The notes beneath the pieces are model-generated. The model searched no databases and was not told the origin of the DNA. It saw nothing but the letters and a program-made list of their open reading frames with translations. Below, piece by piece: positions 43,499 to 54,114 of a DNA stretch of 64,000 bases (its first letter is position 1; every line of letters begins with the position of its first letter). A program made the position numbers and the translations under genes. This DNA is from Serratia proteamaculans (GTDB lineage: Bacteria > Pseudomonadota > Gammaproteobacteria > Enterobacterales > Enterobacteriaceae): NCBI RefSeq assembly GCF_008830365.1, contig NZ_WBKI01000007.1:124001-188000 (forward strand), read 5' to 3'.

Positions 43499-43691
43499 AG
43501 AGCACTCCTTGTGAGTCCATCTTCCCTACAAAATATTTTGCTGATGTCAATTTAACCACCAGAGTTTAAGCGGAATGTAAACCGGACAGTGTCTTAAATC
43601 AGGTTGGAAGCAAACTGCGTGGAACCGCATAAAAAGAAGATAATTAGCAATTAATCAAAGATATAAGCAAGAAAAGCATGGGCATGATGGA

Positions 43692-43719
43692 CAAAAAAAA
43701 GCAGCGCAAAATGCGCTGC
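43692..43719 (-). terminator. Rho-independent terminator of gcvTHP
   Basis: GCAGCGCA and TGCGCTGC with a short AAA loop, followed on the minus strand by eight T residues, 27 bases after the gcvP stop. Confidence 0.9.
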
Positions 43720-43746
43720 CTGTTTATCAACTCCCCGCCGAAGGGT

Positions 43747-46626
43747 TTATTCGTATTCGCTCATCGGTACACAAGAACAGAACAGGTTACGGTCGCCGTA
43801 CACGTCATCCAGACGTTTCACGCTCGGCCAGTATTTGTTCTCACGCACACCAGCGATTGGGAACACCGCCAGCTCGCGGCTATAGGCGTGCTGCCAGTCG
43901 CTGACCAGTTCTGCCTGAATGTGCGGCGCGTTCACTAATGGGTTGTCTTCCAGCGGCCATTCACCTTTCGCGACCCGATCAATCTCGCCGCGGATAGCCA
44001 GCATCGCGTCGATAAAGCGATCCAGTTCTACTTTGCTTTCAGATTCGGTAGGTTCAACCATTAGCGTACCCGCTACCGGGAACGACATGGTCGGCGCATG
44101 GAAACCGTAGTCAATCAGACGTTTGGCGATATCCATTTCACTGATGCCGGTCTCTTCTTTCAACGGACGAATGTCGAGAATGCATTCATGCGCCACGCGG
44201 TGATCGCGGCCGGTATACAGCACCGGGTAAGCATCTTTCAGACGGGTCGCAATGTAGTTGGCGTTCAGGATCGCCACCTGGCTCGCCTGCTTCAACCCTT
44301 CTGCGCCCATCATGCGGATATACATCCAGCTGATTGGCAGAATTGAGGCGCTACCAAACGGCGCCGCAGAAACTGCGCCCTGCTGGGTCGTCACACCGTC
44401 GATCTGCACCACGCTGTGGCCCGGAACGAAAGGCGCCAAATGCGCTTTGACGCCGATTGGCCCCATGCCTGGACCGCCACCGCCGTGCGGAATACAGAAG
44501 GTTTTATGCAGGTTAAGGTGTGAGACGTCCGCACCGATGTAACCTGGGGTGGTGATGCCCACCTGAGCATTCATGTTGGCGCCGTCGAGGTACACCTGGC
44601 CGCCGAACTGGTGAACGATCTGGCACACTTCACGGATAGTTTCTTCGTACACGCCATGGGTCGACGGGTAAGTCACCATGATACAAGACAGCTCTTCACC
44701 CGCTTGCTCTGCCTTGACGCGCAGGTCGTGCAGATCGATATTGCCATTCTTGTCGCAGGCCACCACCACCACGCTCATGCCCGCCATTTGGGCAGAGGCT
44801 GGGTTGGTACCGTGTGCGGAGCTTGGGATCAGGCAGATGTGACGGCCCGCTTCGTTGCGGCTTTCATGGTAATGACGGATCGCCAACAGCCCGGCGTATT
44901 CACCCTGCGCGCCGGAGTTCGGCTGCATGCAAACCGCGTCGTAGCCAGTCAATTGCACCAGCCACTGTGACAACTGGCCGATCATCTGCTGATAGCCGGC
45001 AGTCTGTTCCGGCGGGCAGAACGGGTGCAGCTCAGAGAACTCAGGCCAGGTAATCGGGATCATTTCCGCCGCAGCATTCAGCTTCATGGTGCAAGAACCG
45101 AGCGGGATCATCGCCTGGTTGAGCGCCAGATCCTTGCGTTCCAGACGGTGCATATAACGCATCATCTCGGTTTCGCTGTGGTAGCTGTTGAATACCGGGT
45201 GAGTCAGGATCGGATCCTGACGCAACATACCCGCCGGGATCGACTGGCTATTTTTGCTCACCGCCGCGTCCAGTGCGTCGATGTCCAGACCGTGCTCGTC
45301 GCCCGCCAGCAAGGCGAACAGCGTTTGCACGTCTTCACGTGAGGTAGCCTCGTCCAGCGTGATGCCCACCGCACCGTGAATATCGGTGCGCAGGTTGATG
45401 CCGAAGCTCAAGGCGCGTTCCAGCACCGCGGCTTTGTCTTTCACTTCCACCGTCAGGGTATCGAACCAGGTTTTGTGACGCAGTTGCAGCCCGACCTGTT
45501 GCAGCCCGGCAGCCAAAATGTCGGTCAGGCGATGAATACGCCCGGCAATACGTTGCAGGCCTTGTGGGCCATGGTACACCGCATACAGGCTGGCGATGTT
45601 GGCCAGCAGTACCTGCGAGGTACAGATATTCGAGTTGGCTTTTTCGCGACGGATATGTTGCTCACGGGTTTGCATCGCCATGCGCAGAGCAGTGTTACCG
45701 GCTGCATCGCGAGAAACACCAATGATGCGGCCCGGCATCGAACGTTTGAATTCGTCACGGCAGGCGAAGAAGGCCGCGTGTGGACCACCGTAACCCATTG
45801 GCACGCCAAAGCGCTGTGCGGAGCCGAACACCACGTCGGCGCCCTGTTTGCCCGGTGCGGTCAACAGCACCAGTGCCATAATGTCGGCAGCCACGCTGGT
45901 ACCGATTTTGCGGGTTTTCAGCTCGGCCAGCAGTTTGCTGTAGTCGTGCAGTTCACCGGTGGTGCCAACCTGTTGCAGCAGCACGCCAAACACGCCCTGC
46001 AGCTCCAGCACTTTCTCGGCTTTATCGACGATCACTTCAAAACCGAAAGTGGCGGCACGGGTACGTACCACGTCCAGAGTTTGAGGATGCACGTCGTCAG
46101 CCACAAAGAAACGATTAGCGTCTTTCAGCTTGCTGGCGCGTTTGGCCAGTGCCATCGCTTCGGCGGCCGCGGTCGCTTCGTCCAGCAATGAAGCCGATGC
46201 CAGATCCAGACCGGTCAGATCGAGAGTCACGGTCTGGAAGTTCAACAGCGCCTCAAGGCGGCCCTGCGACACTTCCGGCTGATAAGGGGTATAAGCGGTG
46301 TACCAGCCCGGATTTTCCAGCATGTTGCGCAGGATCACCGGCGGTGTCAGCACCGCGCTGTAGCCCATACCGATATAGGATTTGTAGCGCTGATTCTGCG
46401 AGGCAATCGCCTTCAGTTCGGCCAGCGCCTGATGTTCAGTAGCCGCATCGCCCACCGGCGGCGGCGCAGGCAGTTGAATGTCTGCCGGCACAATCTGTTG
46501 GATCAGCGCGTTGAGCGAGCGTGCGCCCACCGCTTCCAGCAACTGCTGCTGTTGTTCTGCAGAAGAGCCGATATGGCGTTCGATGAACGCACCGCTGTGT
46601 TCAAGTTGGCTGAGTGTCTGAGTCAT
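43747..46626 (-). CDS. gcvP: Glycine dehydrogenase (decarboxylating), P protein
   Basis: 959 aa (E. coli 957). PLP-dependent decarboxylase of the glycine cleavage system, with two pseudo-repeated halves. The PLP Lys lies in [20 protein letters not shown], and the glycine-rich loop GMGPIGVK follows. It passes the aminomethyl group to the lipoyl arm of GcvH. Last gene of gcvT-gcvH-gcvP; 92 bases and a hairpin separate it from gcvH. Confidence 0.98.
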   Translation of the reverse strand: MTQTLSQLEHSGAFIERHIGSSAEQQQQLLEAVGARSLNALIQQIVPADIQLPAPPPVGDAATEHQALAELKAIASQNQRYKSYIGMGYSAVLTPPVILRNMLENPGWYTAYTPYQPEVSQGRLEALLNFQTVTLDLTGLDLASASLLDEATAAAEAMALAKRASKLKDANRFFVADDVHPQTLDVVRTRAATFGFEVIVDKAEKVLELQGVFGVLLQQVGTTGELHDYSKLLAELKTRKIGTSVAADIMALVLLTAPGKQGADVVFGSAQRFGVPMGYGGPHAAFFACRDEFKRSMPGRIIGVSRDAAGNTALRMAMQTREQHIRREKANSNICTSQVLLANIASLYAVYHGPQGLQRIAGRIHRLTDILAAGLQQVGLQLRHKTWFDTLTVEVKDKAAVLERALSFGINLRTDIHGAVGITLDEATSREDVQTLFALLAGDEHGLDIDALDAAVSKNSQSIPAGMLRQDPILTHPVFNSYHSETEMMRYMHRLERKDLALNQAMIPLGSCTMKLNAAAEMIPITWPEFSELHPFCPPEQTAGYQQMIGQLSQWLVQLTGYDAVCMQPNSGAQGEYAGLLAIRHYHESRNEAGRHICLIPSSAHGTNPASAQMAGMSVVVVACDKNGNIDLHDLRVKAEQAGEELSCIMVTYPSTHGVYEETIREVCQIVHQFGGQVYLDGANMNAQVGITTPGYIGADVSHLNLHKTFCIPHGGGGPGMGPIGVKAHLAPFVPGHSVVQIDGVTTQQGAVSAAPFGSASILPISWMYIRMMGAEGLKQASQVAILNANYIATRLKDAYPVLYTGRDHRVAHECILDIRPLKEETGISEMDIAKRLIDYGFHAPTMSFPVAGTLMVEPTESESKVELDRFIDAMLAIRGEIDRVAKGEWPLEDNPLVNAPHIQAELVSDWQHAYSRELAVFPIAGVRENKYWPSVKRLDDVYGDRNLFCSCVPMSEYE

Positions 46627-46682
46627 TGCTACAAATTCCTGAATGCTTACGGGGTACGGGATATAGCCTGATCTATAACTAA

Positions 46683-46711
46683 AACGCCCCGGTCAATGGG
46701 CCTGGGGCGTT
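46683..46711 (-). terminator. Hairpin between gcvH and gcvP
   Basis: AACGCCCC and GGGGCGTT form an 8-bp stem with a 13-nt loop, followed on the minus strand by TTTTAGTT. It lies inside the operon, so it may lower transcription into gcvP or protect the gcvTH 3' end. Confidence 0.55.
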
Positions 46712-46718
46712 ACAACAG

Positions 46719-47105
46719 TTACTCGTCGATAGAAGCCTGATACGCACCGGCATCCAGCAGGTTGCCGAGTTCGGCACTGTCAGAAGCCTTGATGCGGAAC
46801 AGCCAGCCTTCGCCGTACGGGTCGCTGTTAACCAGCTCCGGAGAGCTTTCCAGCGCATCGTTGGCAGCGATGATTTCACCGCTGATAGGTGCATAGATAT
46901 CGGAAGCGGCTTTCACCGACTCCGCTACTGCGCAGTCTTCGCCTGCGTTAACCGCGGTGCCCACGTCAGGCAGGTCGACAAACACCATGTCGCCCAGCAG
47001 TTCCTGCGCGTGTTCGGTAATGCCTACCACGTATTCGCCGTTGCCTGCGTCACGCACCCACTCATGGGATGTTGCGTATTTCAATTCTGTTGGCACATTG
47101 CTCAT
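46719..47105 (-). CDS. gcvH: Glycine cleavage system H protein
   Basis: 128 aa (E. coli 129). The lipoylated Lys is about residue 65 in [14 protein letters not shown]. Small soluble carrier moving the aminomethyl group among GcvP, GcvT and lipoamide dehydrogenase. It follows gcvT by 45 bases. Confidence 0.98.
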   Translation of the reverse strand: MSNVPTELKYATSHEWVRDAGNGEYVVGITEHAQELLGDMVFVDLPDVGTAVNAGEDCAVAESVKAASDIYAPISGEIIAANDALESSPELVNSDPYGEGWLFRIKASDSAELGNLLDAGAYQASIDE

Positions 47106-47150
47106 CGCCAGCTACTCCTTCAAAGAAATAAAGAATCAATAAACAAAAAT

Positions 47151-48248
47151 TTAATTAGTCAGTGGCTTACCGGCACGCACGAATCCAGGTTTGGTGACCT
47201 TGACCGGCATTTCACGGTTGCGGATCTGAACGATGGCCTGCTCGCCGATACCGGCGGGTACGCGGGCCAGGGCGATGCTGAAGCCCAGGGTCGGTGAGAA
47301 TGAACCGCTGGTGATCACCCCTTCATGCGTCTGACCTGCTTCATCGGTGAAACGCACCGGCAGCTCATTACGTAATACGCCTTTTTCCGTCATGATCAAG
47401 CCGACCAGTTGTTCGGTACCCACTTCGCGCTGTTTTTCCAGCGCTTCACGGCCGATAAACTGACGGTCTTCCGGCAGCCAGGCAATGGTCCAGCCCATGT
47501 TGGCAGCCAGCGGCGAAATGCCTTCATCCATCTCTTGCCCGTACAGGTTCATACCCGCTTCCAGACGCAGGGTGTCACGTGCACCCAGGCCAGCAGGCTT
47601 CACGCCCGCCGCCAGCAGTTTCTGCCAGAAATCGACCACCTGCTCTTTCGGCAGGGCAATTTCATAACCCGCTTCGCCGGTATAACCGGTAGTGGCAATA
47701 AACAGATCCCCGGTCTGTACGCCGAAGAACGGCTTCATGCCTTCAACCGCGCTTTTTTGTTCCGGGGTAAATAAGGTGGCGGCGCGCTCTTTGGCCTGTG
47801 GGCCCTGCACCGCAACCAGCGCCAGATCGTCACGCACCGTCAGCGCTACGCCGTACGGAGCTGCGTGTTCTTCGATCCAGGCCAGGTCTTTGTCGCGGGT
47901 GGCGGAGTTCACCACCAGGCGGAAATAGTCTTCAGTAAGGAAATAAACGATCAGGTCGTCGATCACACCGCCAGACGCATTCAGCATGCCGGTGTACAAG
48001 GCTTTGCCAGGTTGAGTGAGCTTGGCGACGTCATTCGCCAGGAGGTAACGCAGGAATTCGCGGGTGCGGGCACCGCGCAGATCTACAATGGTCATATGGG
48101 AGACGTCGAACATACCGGCATCCTGACGCACGGCGTGGTGCTCATCGATCTGGGAGCCGTAATGCAGCGGCATCATCCAGCCATGAAAATCTACCATGCG
48201 CGCACCGCACGCCACGTGCTGGTCGTACAGTGGGGTTTGCTTTGCCAT
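47151..48248 (-). CDS. gcvT: Aminomethyltransferase, glycine cleavage T protein
   Basis: 365 aa (E. coli 364). It transfers the methylene group to tetrahydrofolate. Visible family marks include [16 protein letters not shown] near the N-terminus, FDVSHM (about 52-57), the folate-contacting Asp in [13 protein letters not shown] and [10 protein letters not shown] (about 200-209). I start at ATG 48248 after GAGGGAAAAG; the open frame to 48548 reads into the leader and has no counterpart in the family. First gene of the operon. Confidence 0.96.
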   Translation of the reverse strand: MAKQTPLYDQHVACGARMVDFHGWMMPLHYGSQIDEHHAVRQDAGMFDVSHMTIVDLRGARTREFLRYLLANDVAKLTQPGKALYTGMLNASGGVIDDLIVYFLTEDYFRLVVNSATRDKDLAWIEEHAAPYGVALTVRDDLALVAVQGPQAKERAATLFTPEQKSAVEGMKPFFGVQTGDLFIATTGYTGEAGYEIALPKEQVVDFWQKLLAAGVKPAGLGARDTLRLEAGMNLYGQEMDEGISPLAANMGWTIAWLPEDRQFIGREALEKQREVGTEQLVGLIMTEKGVLRNELPVRFTDEAGQTHEGVITSGSFSPTLGFSIALARVPAGIGEQAIVQIRNREMPVKVTKPGFVRAGKPLTN

Positions 48249-48791
48249 CTTTTCCCTCATTTCACTCAGAAGCTGAAGATAGGGTGCTACTACGCAATAC
48301 ATCAGATAATGGCTCGCGGCCGGATTGCGTGGCGCACTGACTGCCCAACAGAAACGCTGCGCCGAACGTGCAAAAACTGCGGCTAACCGCTGCGACGCAA
48401 ACGATACCTTTGTCCTGACGTTATCACCGAACGACCCCATTAACCATAAGTTAAAATAGGCTTGGCGTCGCTCAGGTCCAGTAAAAGGCTGGGCTAGTGT
48501 GCAGAGTTTTTGACTGGAAAAATGCGCTTTAAGGCACAAAACCAACAATTAAAGCACCAAAAATCCGAAGTTATATAACAAACCCAAGGCCGGATACGGA
48601 ATTTCGACTTTTGATAACCGAACATGGAATTAGAAAAACTAATGGCAAAACCGACCTGGAATTAGATTATTTCAAATGAAGGGTTATATAAGAAAAAGCT
48701 ATGGGTATAAGGCGCAGGGCTGCGCCTTTGAGAATCGATGTATCGCGGGGAAATGAGGCAGAGAGGCCTGACGACCTCTCTCAGGCTGCCG
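48249..48791. other. gcvT upstream regulatory region
   Basis: 540 bases without a gene between gcvT and ubiI, both on the minus strand, so it carries the ubiI terminator area and the gcvT promoter. The long spacing fits the remote GcvA/Lrp control known in E. coli. A GC hairpin, AAGGCGCAG and CTGCGCCTT (48709-48728), lies 64 bases after the ubiI stop. Confidence 0.6.
48629..48665 (-). promoter_or_regulatory. Candidate GcvA-binding sites
   Basis: ATTAG (48629-48633), CTAAT (48639-48643) and ATTAG (48661-48665): three copies of the GcvA core CTAAT, two as an inverted pair, about 380-420 bases before the gcvT start, comparable with the remote GcvA sites of E. coli gcvTHP. Confidence 0.45.
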
Positions 48792-49994
48792 TCAGGCCAG
48801 CCATTCAGGCAGGTCATTCAGGCCCATCGCCTGACGCACCAGCTTGGGCTTCACGCCCGGCAAACTGTCGGCCAGGCGCAACCCGACATCACGCAACAGT
48901 TTCTTCGCCGGGTGGTTACCATCAAACAGTTCGCGGAACCCTTGCATGCTGGCCAGCATCACCGCAGCACCGTGTTTGCGACGGCGTTCGTAGCGGCGCA
49001 GATACAGGTGTTGACCAATATCCTTGCCCTGACGTTGCAGACGGCGCAGTTCGGCGATCAGCTCTGCCACATCCATAAAGCCCAGATTCACCCCCTGCCC
49101 AGCCAGCGGATGCACGGTATGCGCCGCATCGCCCACCAGCGCCAGACGGTGCGCGGCAAAGTTGCGGGCATAACGCCCGGTCAGTGGGAAGGTCTGACGT
49201 TCACTTTCCAGGGTGCAGGCACCGAGGCGCAGGTCAAAAGCCATCGCCAGCTCACGGTTAAACTGCTCCGGCTCCAGTTGCTTCAGGCGTTCAGCCTCTT
49301 CCGGTGCCACCGACCAGACGATCGAGCTTAAATGCGGATCGCTGAACGGCAGAAACGCCAGAATGCCATCGCCGTGGAACACCTGCCGCGCCGTCGCCAA
49401 ATGCGGCTCTTCGGTGCGGATCGTGGCCACCAGCGCATGGTGGCGGTAATCCCAGAAGGTCAGCGGGATATCGGCATGCTGACGCAGCCAGGAATGGGCA
49501 CCATCGGCCCCAATCACCAGTCGGGCGGTCAGCATGCGGCCGTCTTCCAGAGTGATGAAAGCGTCGTTTTCGCCCCAGGCCACCTGCTTGAGCGCCGCAG
49601 GCGTCATCAGCGTGACGTCGCTCAGGTTTTCCGCCCGCTTCCACAACGCCTGCTGGATCACCGAGTTCTCGATGATATGACCAAGATGATTAAAACCGCA
49701 TTCGTCACCACGGAAGGCTATTTTGCCGAAACTGTCGCGATCCCAGACTTCCATGGCGTTATAGGCGCTGGCACGCAGGTTGAGGATCTCGTCCCACACG
49801 CCAATGTGCTGCAGCAGGCGCTCGCTGGCGGCATTGATGGCGGAAACGCGCAGTTCCGGCTGTGGTTGCGGCGGCGTCATATCCGGTTGCTGCTGTTCCA
49901 ACACCGCAACGCGCAGACCGCTGCCCTGCAAACCACAGGCCAATGCCAACCCCACCATACCGCCGCCGGCGATAACCACGTCAAATGATTGCAT
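48792..49994 (-). CDS. ubiI: UbiI, 2-octaprenylphenol C5-hydroxylase
   Basis: 400 aa, equal to E. coli UbiI (VisC). FAD-dependent monooxygenase: N-terminal dinucleotide fold VVIAGGGMVGLALACGL, the DG motif VIGADGAHSWLR and the second FAD motif ALVGDAAHTVHPLAGQGVNLG. It adds the C5 hydroxyl in aerobic ubiquinone synthesis at the inner membrane. ATG 49994 matches the family start; an upstream frame to 50048 overlaps the ubiH-ubiI gap. It follows ubiH. Confidence 0.96.
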   Translation of the reverse strand: MQSFDVVIAGGGMVGLALACGLQGSGLRVAVLEQQQPDMTPPQPQPELRVSAINAASERLLQHIGVWDEILNLRASAYNAMEVWDRDSFGKIAFRGDECGFNHLGHIIENSVIQQALWKRAENLSDVTLMTPAALKQVAWGENDAFITLEDGRMLTARLVIGADGAHSWLRQHADIPLTFWDYRHHALVATIRTEEPHLATARQVFHGDGILAFLPFSDPHLSSIVWSVAPEEAERLKQLEPEQFNRELAMAFDLRLGACTLESERQTFPLTGRYARNFAAHRLALVGDAAHTVHPLAGQGVNLGFMDVAELIAELRRLQRQGKDIGQHLYLRRYERRRKHGAAVMLASMQGFRELFDGNHPAKKLLRDVGLRLADSLPGVKPKLVRQAMGLNDLPEWLA

Positions 49995-50077
49995 GCTGCT
50001 TAATTTCCTTAAATGACTCGCTGTGCCATTGCCCAGCGCTTTGGGCACAGCATGCTGCGCCTGTGCTTATACACCGC

Positions 50078-51256
50078 TTAGCGATCCACCCAGCCCAAAG
50101 TACGTTTGGCAAAGGCGTCCCGCACTGACGGTAGCTGGGCCATCGCCATCAGACCCAGATTACGACCGACCACCAGGGGGCCGTAGCGATTGGCAAACAG
50201 CCGGATCAGGCCGTCTGTCACACCGATGGTGGCCTGCTGATCTTGCTGTCGCCGTTGTTGATAACGCCCCAACAGCGCATAACCACCGGGATCTTCTCCG
50301 GCCTGCTGCGCCTCGGCCAGCGTTTCCGCCAGCGACATCACGTCACGCAAACCAAGATTAAACCCCTGCCCGGCGATCGGATGAAGCGTCTGTGCGGCAT
50401 TGCCCACCAGTGCCAGCCGGTGGCTGACATGCTGATTGGCGGTCAGCAGGCTGAGCGGGTAGCTGTGGCGTTTGCCGGCGCGAAGAATTCGCCCCAGACG
50501 CCAGCCAAATGCCTGCTGCAATTCACTGATAAAACGCTCATCGTCCCATCCGTCGACCTGCTCGCGATCTTCACGCGCATGACACCACACCAGTGAGCTA
50601 CGCCCCTGAGACATCGGCAGTAAAGCCAAGGGCCCGTGACGGGTGAAGCGTTCAAAAGCGCGCCCCTGCGGATGCTCTGCAGTGGTGACGTTGGCAATGG
50701 TAGCAAACTGCGGATAGTCACTTTGCTGCCACTGCAGATTACAGGCCTGTGCCAGCGCCGAACGTGAGCCGTCCGCCGCCACCAGCAGTTGCCCGCTAAT
50801 GCGCTGACCGTTATCCAGCAGTACTTCGGCCTGCTCTACTGTACGCACCACATCGACCACCCGGGCCGGACAGTGCAACGTCACACCCGGTGCCTTGGCA
50901 AGCAGCGCAAACAACCGTTGACCGGCATCGTGCAGCTCAATCACCTGCCCCAACGCATCGACCTGGTAATCCTGCGCGTGCAAATTAACAAACCCGGCAT
51001 GACCGCGATCGCTAACGTGCACCTGGGTAATGGCCGTCGCACAGTCACTCAGCACCGGCCAAACGCCAATGCGCGTCAACTGCTGACAGGTGCCCTGCGC
51101 CAAGGCAATGGCGCGGGCGTCAAATCCCGGATGGCTGCGGTCGTCCGGTCGGGTCGCTTCAACCAGATCAACCGCCAATCTTCCCTGAGTCAACGAGGAA
51201 ATAGCCAGCGCCAAAGTCGCCCCCGCCATACCACCGCCAACGATGATTACACTCAT
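50078..51256 (-). CDS. ubiH: UbiH, 2-octaprenyl-6-methoxyphenol hydroxylase
   Basis: 392 aa, equal to E. coli UbiH. Same fold as UbiI: VIIVGGGMAGATLALAI at the N-terminus, VAADGSRSALAQA and ALVGNAAQTLHPIAGQGFNLG (with Asn where UbiI has Asp). It performs the C1 hydroxylation in ubiquinone synthesis. It starts 4 bases after the pepP stop, forming pepP-ubiH-ubiI as in E. coli. Confidence 0.96.
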   Translation of the reverse strand: MSVIIVGGGMAGATLALAISSLTQGRLAVDLVEATRPDDRSHPGFDARAIALAQGTCQQLTRIGVWPVLSDCATAITQVHVSDRGHAGFVNLHAQDYQVDALGQVIELHDAGQRLFALLAKAPGVTLHCPARVVDVVRTVEQAEVLLDNGQRISGQLLVAADGSRSALAQACNLQWQQSDYPQFATIANVTTAEHPQGRAFERFTRHGPLALLPMSQGRSSLVWCHAREDREQVDGWDDERFISELQQAFGWRLGRILRAGKRHSYPLSLLTANQHVSHRLALVGNAAQTLHPIAGQGFNLGLRDVMSLAETLAEAQQAGEDPGGYALLGRYQQRRQQDQQATIGVTDGLIRLFANRYGPLVVGRNLGLMAMAQLPSVRDAFAKRTLGWVDR

Positions 51257-51260
51257 GCTG

Positions 51261-52574
51261 TTACCTTGCCGCCGCCATCAGTGCTTCGATGGCGTCTGCA
51301 TCTTTCACTACGCTGGCCGTCAGATTCTCAATGCCGGTGGCGGTGATCAGGATGTCGTCTTCAATACGAATGCCCATGCCACGATATTCTTCCGGCACAT
51401 CAGCATTCGGCGCAATGTACAGCCCCGGTTCGACGGTCAGCACCATACCCGGTTCCAACGTACGGTCGCGATCTGGCGTACCGTAATGGCCGACATCATG
51501 CACATCCAGCCCCAGCCAGTGACCCAGGCCATGCATGTAGAACGGACGATGTGCCTGTTCGGCAATCAACTGCTCGACTTCGCCTTTCAGGATCCCCAAC
51601 TCCACCATCCCGGTAATCATGATGCGTACTACCTCATCGTTGACCACACGAATGCTGATGCCCGGTTTGAACATTTCCAGCGCCCGTTGCAACGACGCCA
51701 GCACGATGTCATACACCGCGCGCTGCGGTCGGCTGAATTTGCCGTTGACCGGGAAGGTACGGGTGATGTCGCCAGCATAGCCTTTATACTCGCAGCCGGC
51801 GTCGATCAGCACCAAATCGCCATCGCGCAATTCACTTTCGTTCTCGGTGTAGTGCAGGATACAGGCGTTGTCACCGCCACCGACAATGGTGTTGTAAGAC
51901 GGGTAGCGGGCACCGAAGCGGGTAAACTCATGATGAATTTCCGCCTCGAGCTGATATTCGAACATGCCGGGACGGCATTTCTGCATTGCACGGGTATGGG
52001 CCAGCGCGCTGATCTCACCGGCGCGACGCATAATCACCATCTCTTCCGATGACTTGAACAGACGCATTTCATGCAGCCACGGACGCCAGTCGGTCAGAGT
52101 TGCCGGTGCCTGCAGGTTCTGGCGGAAACCCTTGCGCAGCTTGTCCAGCGCAGCAAACAGGATTTGATCGGCATAGTCGTATTGGCCCTGCGCGTGGTAG
52201 ATCACGTCCAGGCCATTGAGCAGCAGGGGCAATTGGTCGTTGATTTCATCGAACGGCAGCGCGCGGTCCACACCCAGCGTCGCCGGAGCAGCCTCTTGGC
52301 CCAGACGGCGGCCAAACCAGGTTTCCGCCGTCAGATCGCGCACCCGGTTGAACAGCACGCTGTGGTTATGCGTCTCGTCACTCTTCACCAGAATCAATAC
52401 CGCGCCCGGCTCGTTGAAGCCGGTCAGGTACCAGAAATCGCTGTTCTGACGGTAAGGATATTCGGTATCGGCACTGCGCGTTGCTTCCGGCGCAGAGAAA
52501 ATAATCGCCGCGCTGGCCGGAGCCATTTTCGCCAACAGCGCCTGACGGCGGTTGTTGAATTCCTGCTGAGTCAT
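51261..52574 (-). CDS. pepP: Xaa-Pro aminopeptidase P
   Basis: 437 aa (E. coli 441). Pita-bread dimanganese enzyme removing N-terminal residues before proline. Metal ligands lie in LVLIDAGCEYKGYAGDITRTFP (two Asp), GHWLGLDVHDVG (His), LTVEPGLYI (Glu) and IRIEDDILIT (Glu). ATG 52574 follows AGGAGA; the GTG before it is less likely. Between ygfB and ubiH in the usual order. Confidence 0.96.
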   Translation of the reverse strand: MTQQEFNNRRQALLAKMAPASAAIIFSAPEATRSADTEYPYRQNSDFWYLTGFNEPGAVLILVKSDETHNHSVLFNRVRDLTAETWFGRRLGQEAAPATLGVDRALPFDEINDQLPLLLNGLDVIYHAQGQYDYADQILFAALDKLRKGFRQNLQAPATLTDWRPWLHEMRLFKSSEEMVIMRRAGEISALAHTRAMQKCRPGMFEYQLEAEIHHEFTRFGARYPSYNTIVGGGDNACILHYTENESELRDGDLVLIDAGCEYKGYAGDITRTFPVNGKFSRPQRAVYDIVLASLQRALEMFKPGISIRVVNDEVVRIMITGMVELGILKGEVEQLIAEQAHRPFYMHGLGHWLGLDVHDVGHYGTPDRDRTLEPGMVLTVEPGLYIAPNADVPEEYRGMGIRIEDDILITATGIENLTASVVKDADAIEALMAAAR

Positions 52575-52634
52575 CACCTTCTCCTGAAATCAATCTGCCT
52601 GTGCTCACGGCCTCAAGGACGTGAAATAGGATGT

Positions 52635-53213
52635 TTAGTGCAAGGTCGGTTTGGCATTTTCCGGCGCCGTCGGCTTGCGGCGAGTAAATTCGGTGTGGCA
52701 CAAAATGGCCGCCATCCGCACATACTCCACCACTTCCTCCAGAGAGTGCTCAAGCTCTTCCTGGTCTTCATCTTCTTCATAACCGAGTTGGGCGATGTTG
52801 CGCAAATCGTCGATCGCCTCACCCAGCTCGTCTTTCACCTGGGCCAGTTTCGGCTGCATCATACCGAGTCCGAGCAGGAAGTGGTTCACCCAGCCGCTCA
52901 GCGCGTCGGCGCGATCAAACACGCTGACCGTTTCGCCTTCCGGCATCATCAGTTGGAACATGAAATCGTCGTCTTCCAGCGTTTCACGCGTAATTTCATG
53001 AAGTTGCTGAAGTGGCAAGCTTAGCGCCTGCGGGAAGGCCACGCCTTCGTTTGTCAGATCATAGACCAGCGATTGCCAGCCGGCATCGCGGCTGCCACCG
53101 CACAACAGGCCACTGATCAGGCCGTGCATTTCTGCTGCGGTCAACGCCACCGCTTGCTGGTTAAGGGCAAGGGTCAAAGATTGGTAACTTGGAAATGTAT
53201 TCTGTATAGACAT
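52635..53213 (-). CDS. ygfB: YgfB (UPF0149 family)
   Basis: 192 aa, all-helical protein matching E. coli YgfB, with [12 protein letters not shown] near the N-terminus, [19 protein letters not shown] and the acidic [19 protein letters not shown]. Function in E. coli is unclear; in Pseudomonas YgfB modulates ampDh3 expression and beta-lactam resistance. I prefer the inner ATG (53213), the E. coli start; another lies two codons earlier. Divergent from zapA. Confidence 0.92.
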   Translation of the reverse strand: MSIQNTFPSYQSLTLALNQQAVALTAAEMHGLISGLLCGGSRDAGWQSLVYDLTNEGVAFPQALSLPLQQLHEITRETLEDDDFMFQLMMPEGETVSVFDRADALSGWVNHFLLGLGMMQPKLAQVKDELGEAIDDLRNIAQLGYEEDEDQEELEHSLEEVVEYVRMAAILCHTEFTRRKPTAPENAKPTLH

Positions 53214-53533
53214 GCGCATTCGTCATCGTTGGCAGGATAAGTTCGTGTTATGCTACCACCAAGGTCCGTCGCTGTGCCAGATAAGCACGACACCTCAGTG
53301 GCTAGTTATAATCGTGATGTGTCAGAATTAACACAGTACCGGCAGGGAACAAAATGAAGCTAAATACGCATTTTGAAACCCTTTTTTGACTGGTAATGTC
53401 TGTCGCGGTAGATTACAACCAGGTACTGAAAAAGGGGTTGTATCTTGGTACCGAGGTATATATAGTGGCGCCCGCTTTGGTGGCCCGGTAAGGGTAGACT
53501 GGGGCTGGCGCGAAATTTAGGCAGGAAGGTGGC
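53214..53533. other. Divergent promoter region ygfB/zapA
   Basis: 320 bases without a gene. AGGAAGGTGGC directly before 53534 is the zapA ribosome site. Promoters for both genes must lie here; none could be fixed with confidence. Confidence 0.5.
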
Positions 53534-53863
53534 ATGTCTGCACAACCGGTAGATATTCAAATTTTTGGTCGCTCTTTAAGAGTCAATTGCCCGCCAGAAC
53601 AACAAGATGCGTTGAACATGGCAGCGGTCGATCTTAACGAACGGTTGCAAGATCTTAAAGTTCGCACTAGAGTCACAAATACTGAGCAGCTCGTTTTCAT
53701 CGCAGCATTGAATGTTTGTCACGAACTTGCTCAAGAACGGTTGAAAACCCGTGATTATGCGTCCAATATGGAACAACGCATTCGCATGCTACAACAGACC
53801 ATTGAACAGGCTTTGCTTGAACAAGGTCGCATCTCTGAACGTCAGGATGCACAATTCGAATAA
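53534..53863 (+). CDS. zapA: Cell division protein ZapA
   Basis: 109 aa, equal to E. coli ZapA. N-terminal beta-rich head ([20 protein letters not shown]) and a long C-terminal coiled-coil helix (from about 60). It bundles FtsZ filaments at the division ring. As in E. coli it is followed by 6S RNA and fau. Confidence 0.97.
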   Translation: MSAQPVDIQIFGRSLRVNCPPEQQDALNMAAVDLNERLQDLKVRTRVTNTEQLVFIAALNVCHELAQERLKTRDYASNMEQRIRMLQQTIEQALLEQGRISERQDAQFE

Positions 53864-53904
53864 CTTAAGTTGCTGAAATCCTGGATTTTGGCAATGAGTA
53901 AAAA

Positions 53905-54087
53905 ATTTCTCTGAGATGTTCGCCAGCGGGCCAGTCCCCTGAGCCGATAATTAGTACCAACAGAATGTGATGATCCGCGATCGGTGTGCATGCTCGGCCC
54001 GCCGAGAAGCCTTAAGATTGCGACAGCACGTTCACCTTGAACCATGGGTTCAAGGGTTACAGCCTGCGACGGCATCTCGGAGATTCC
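53905..54087 (+). ncRNA. ssrS: 6S RNA
   Basis: 183 nt, starting ATTTCTCTGAGATGTTCGC and ending with TCTCGGAGATTCC, which pair to close the long stem. Internal blocks conserved with E. coli include GGGCCAGTCCCCTGAGCCG and GGTTCAAGGGTTACAGCCTG. It binds the sigma70 RNA polymerase in stationary phase, mimicking an open promoter. Cotranscription with the following fau gene is the known arrangement. Confidence 0.96.
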
Positions 54088-54114
54088 CCTTCCTCAGCGG
54101 TAAGTGTGCTGACT

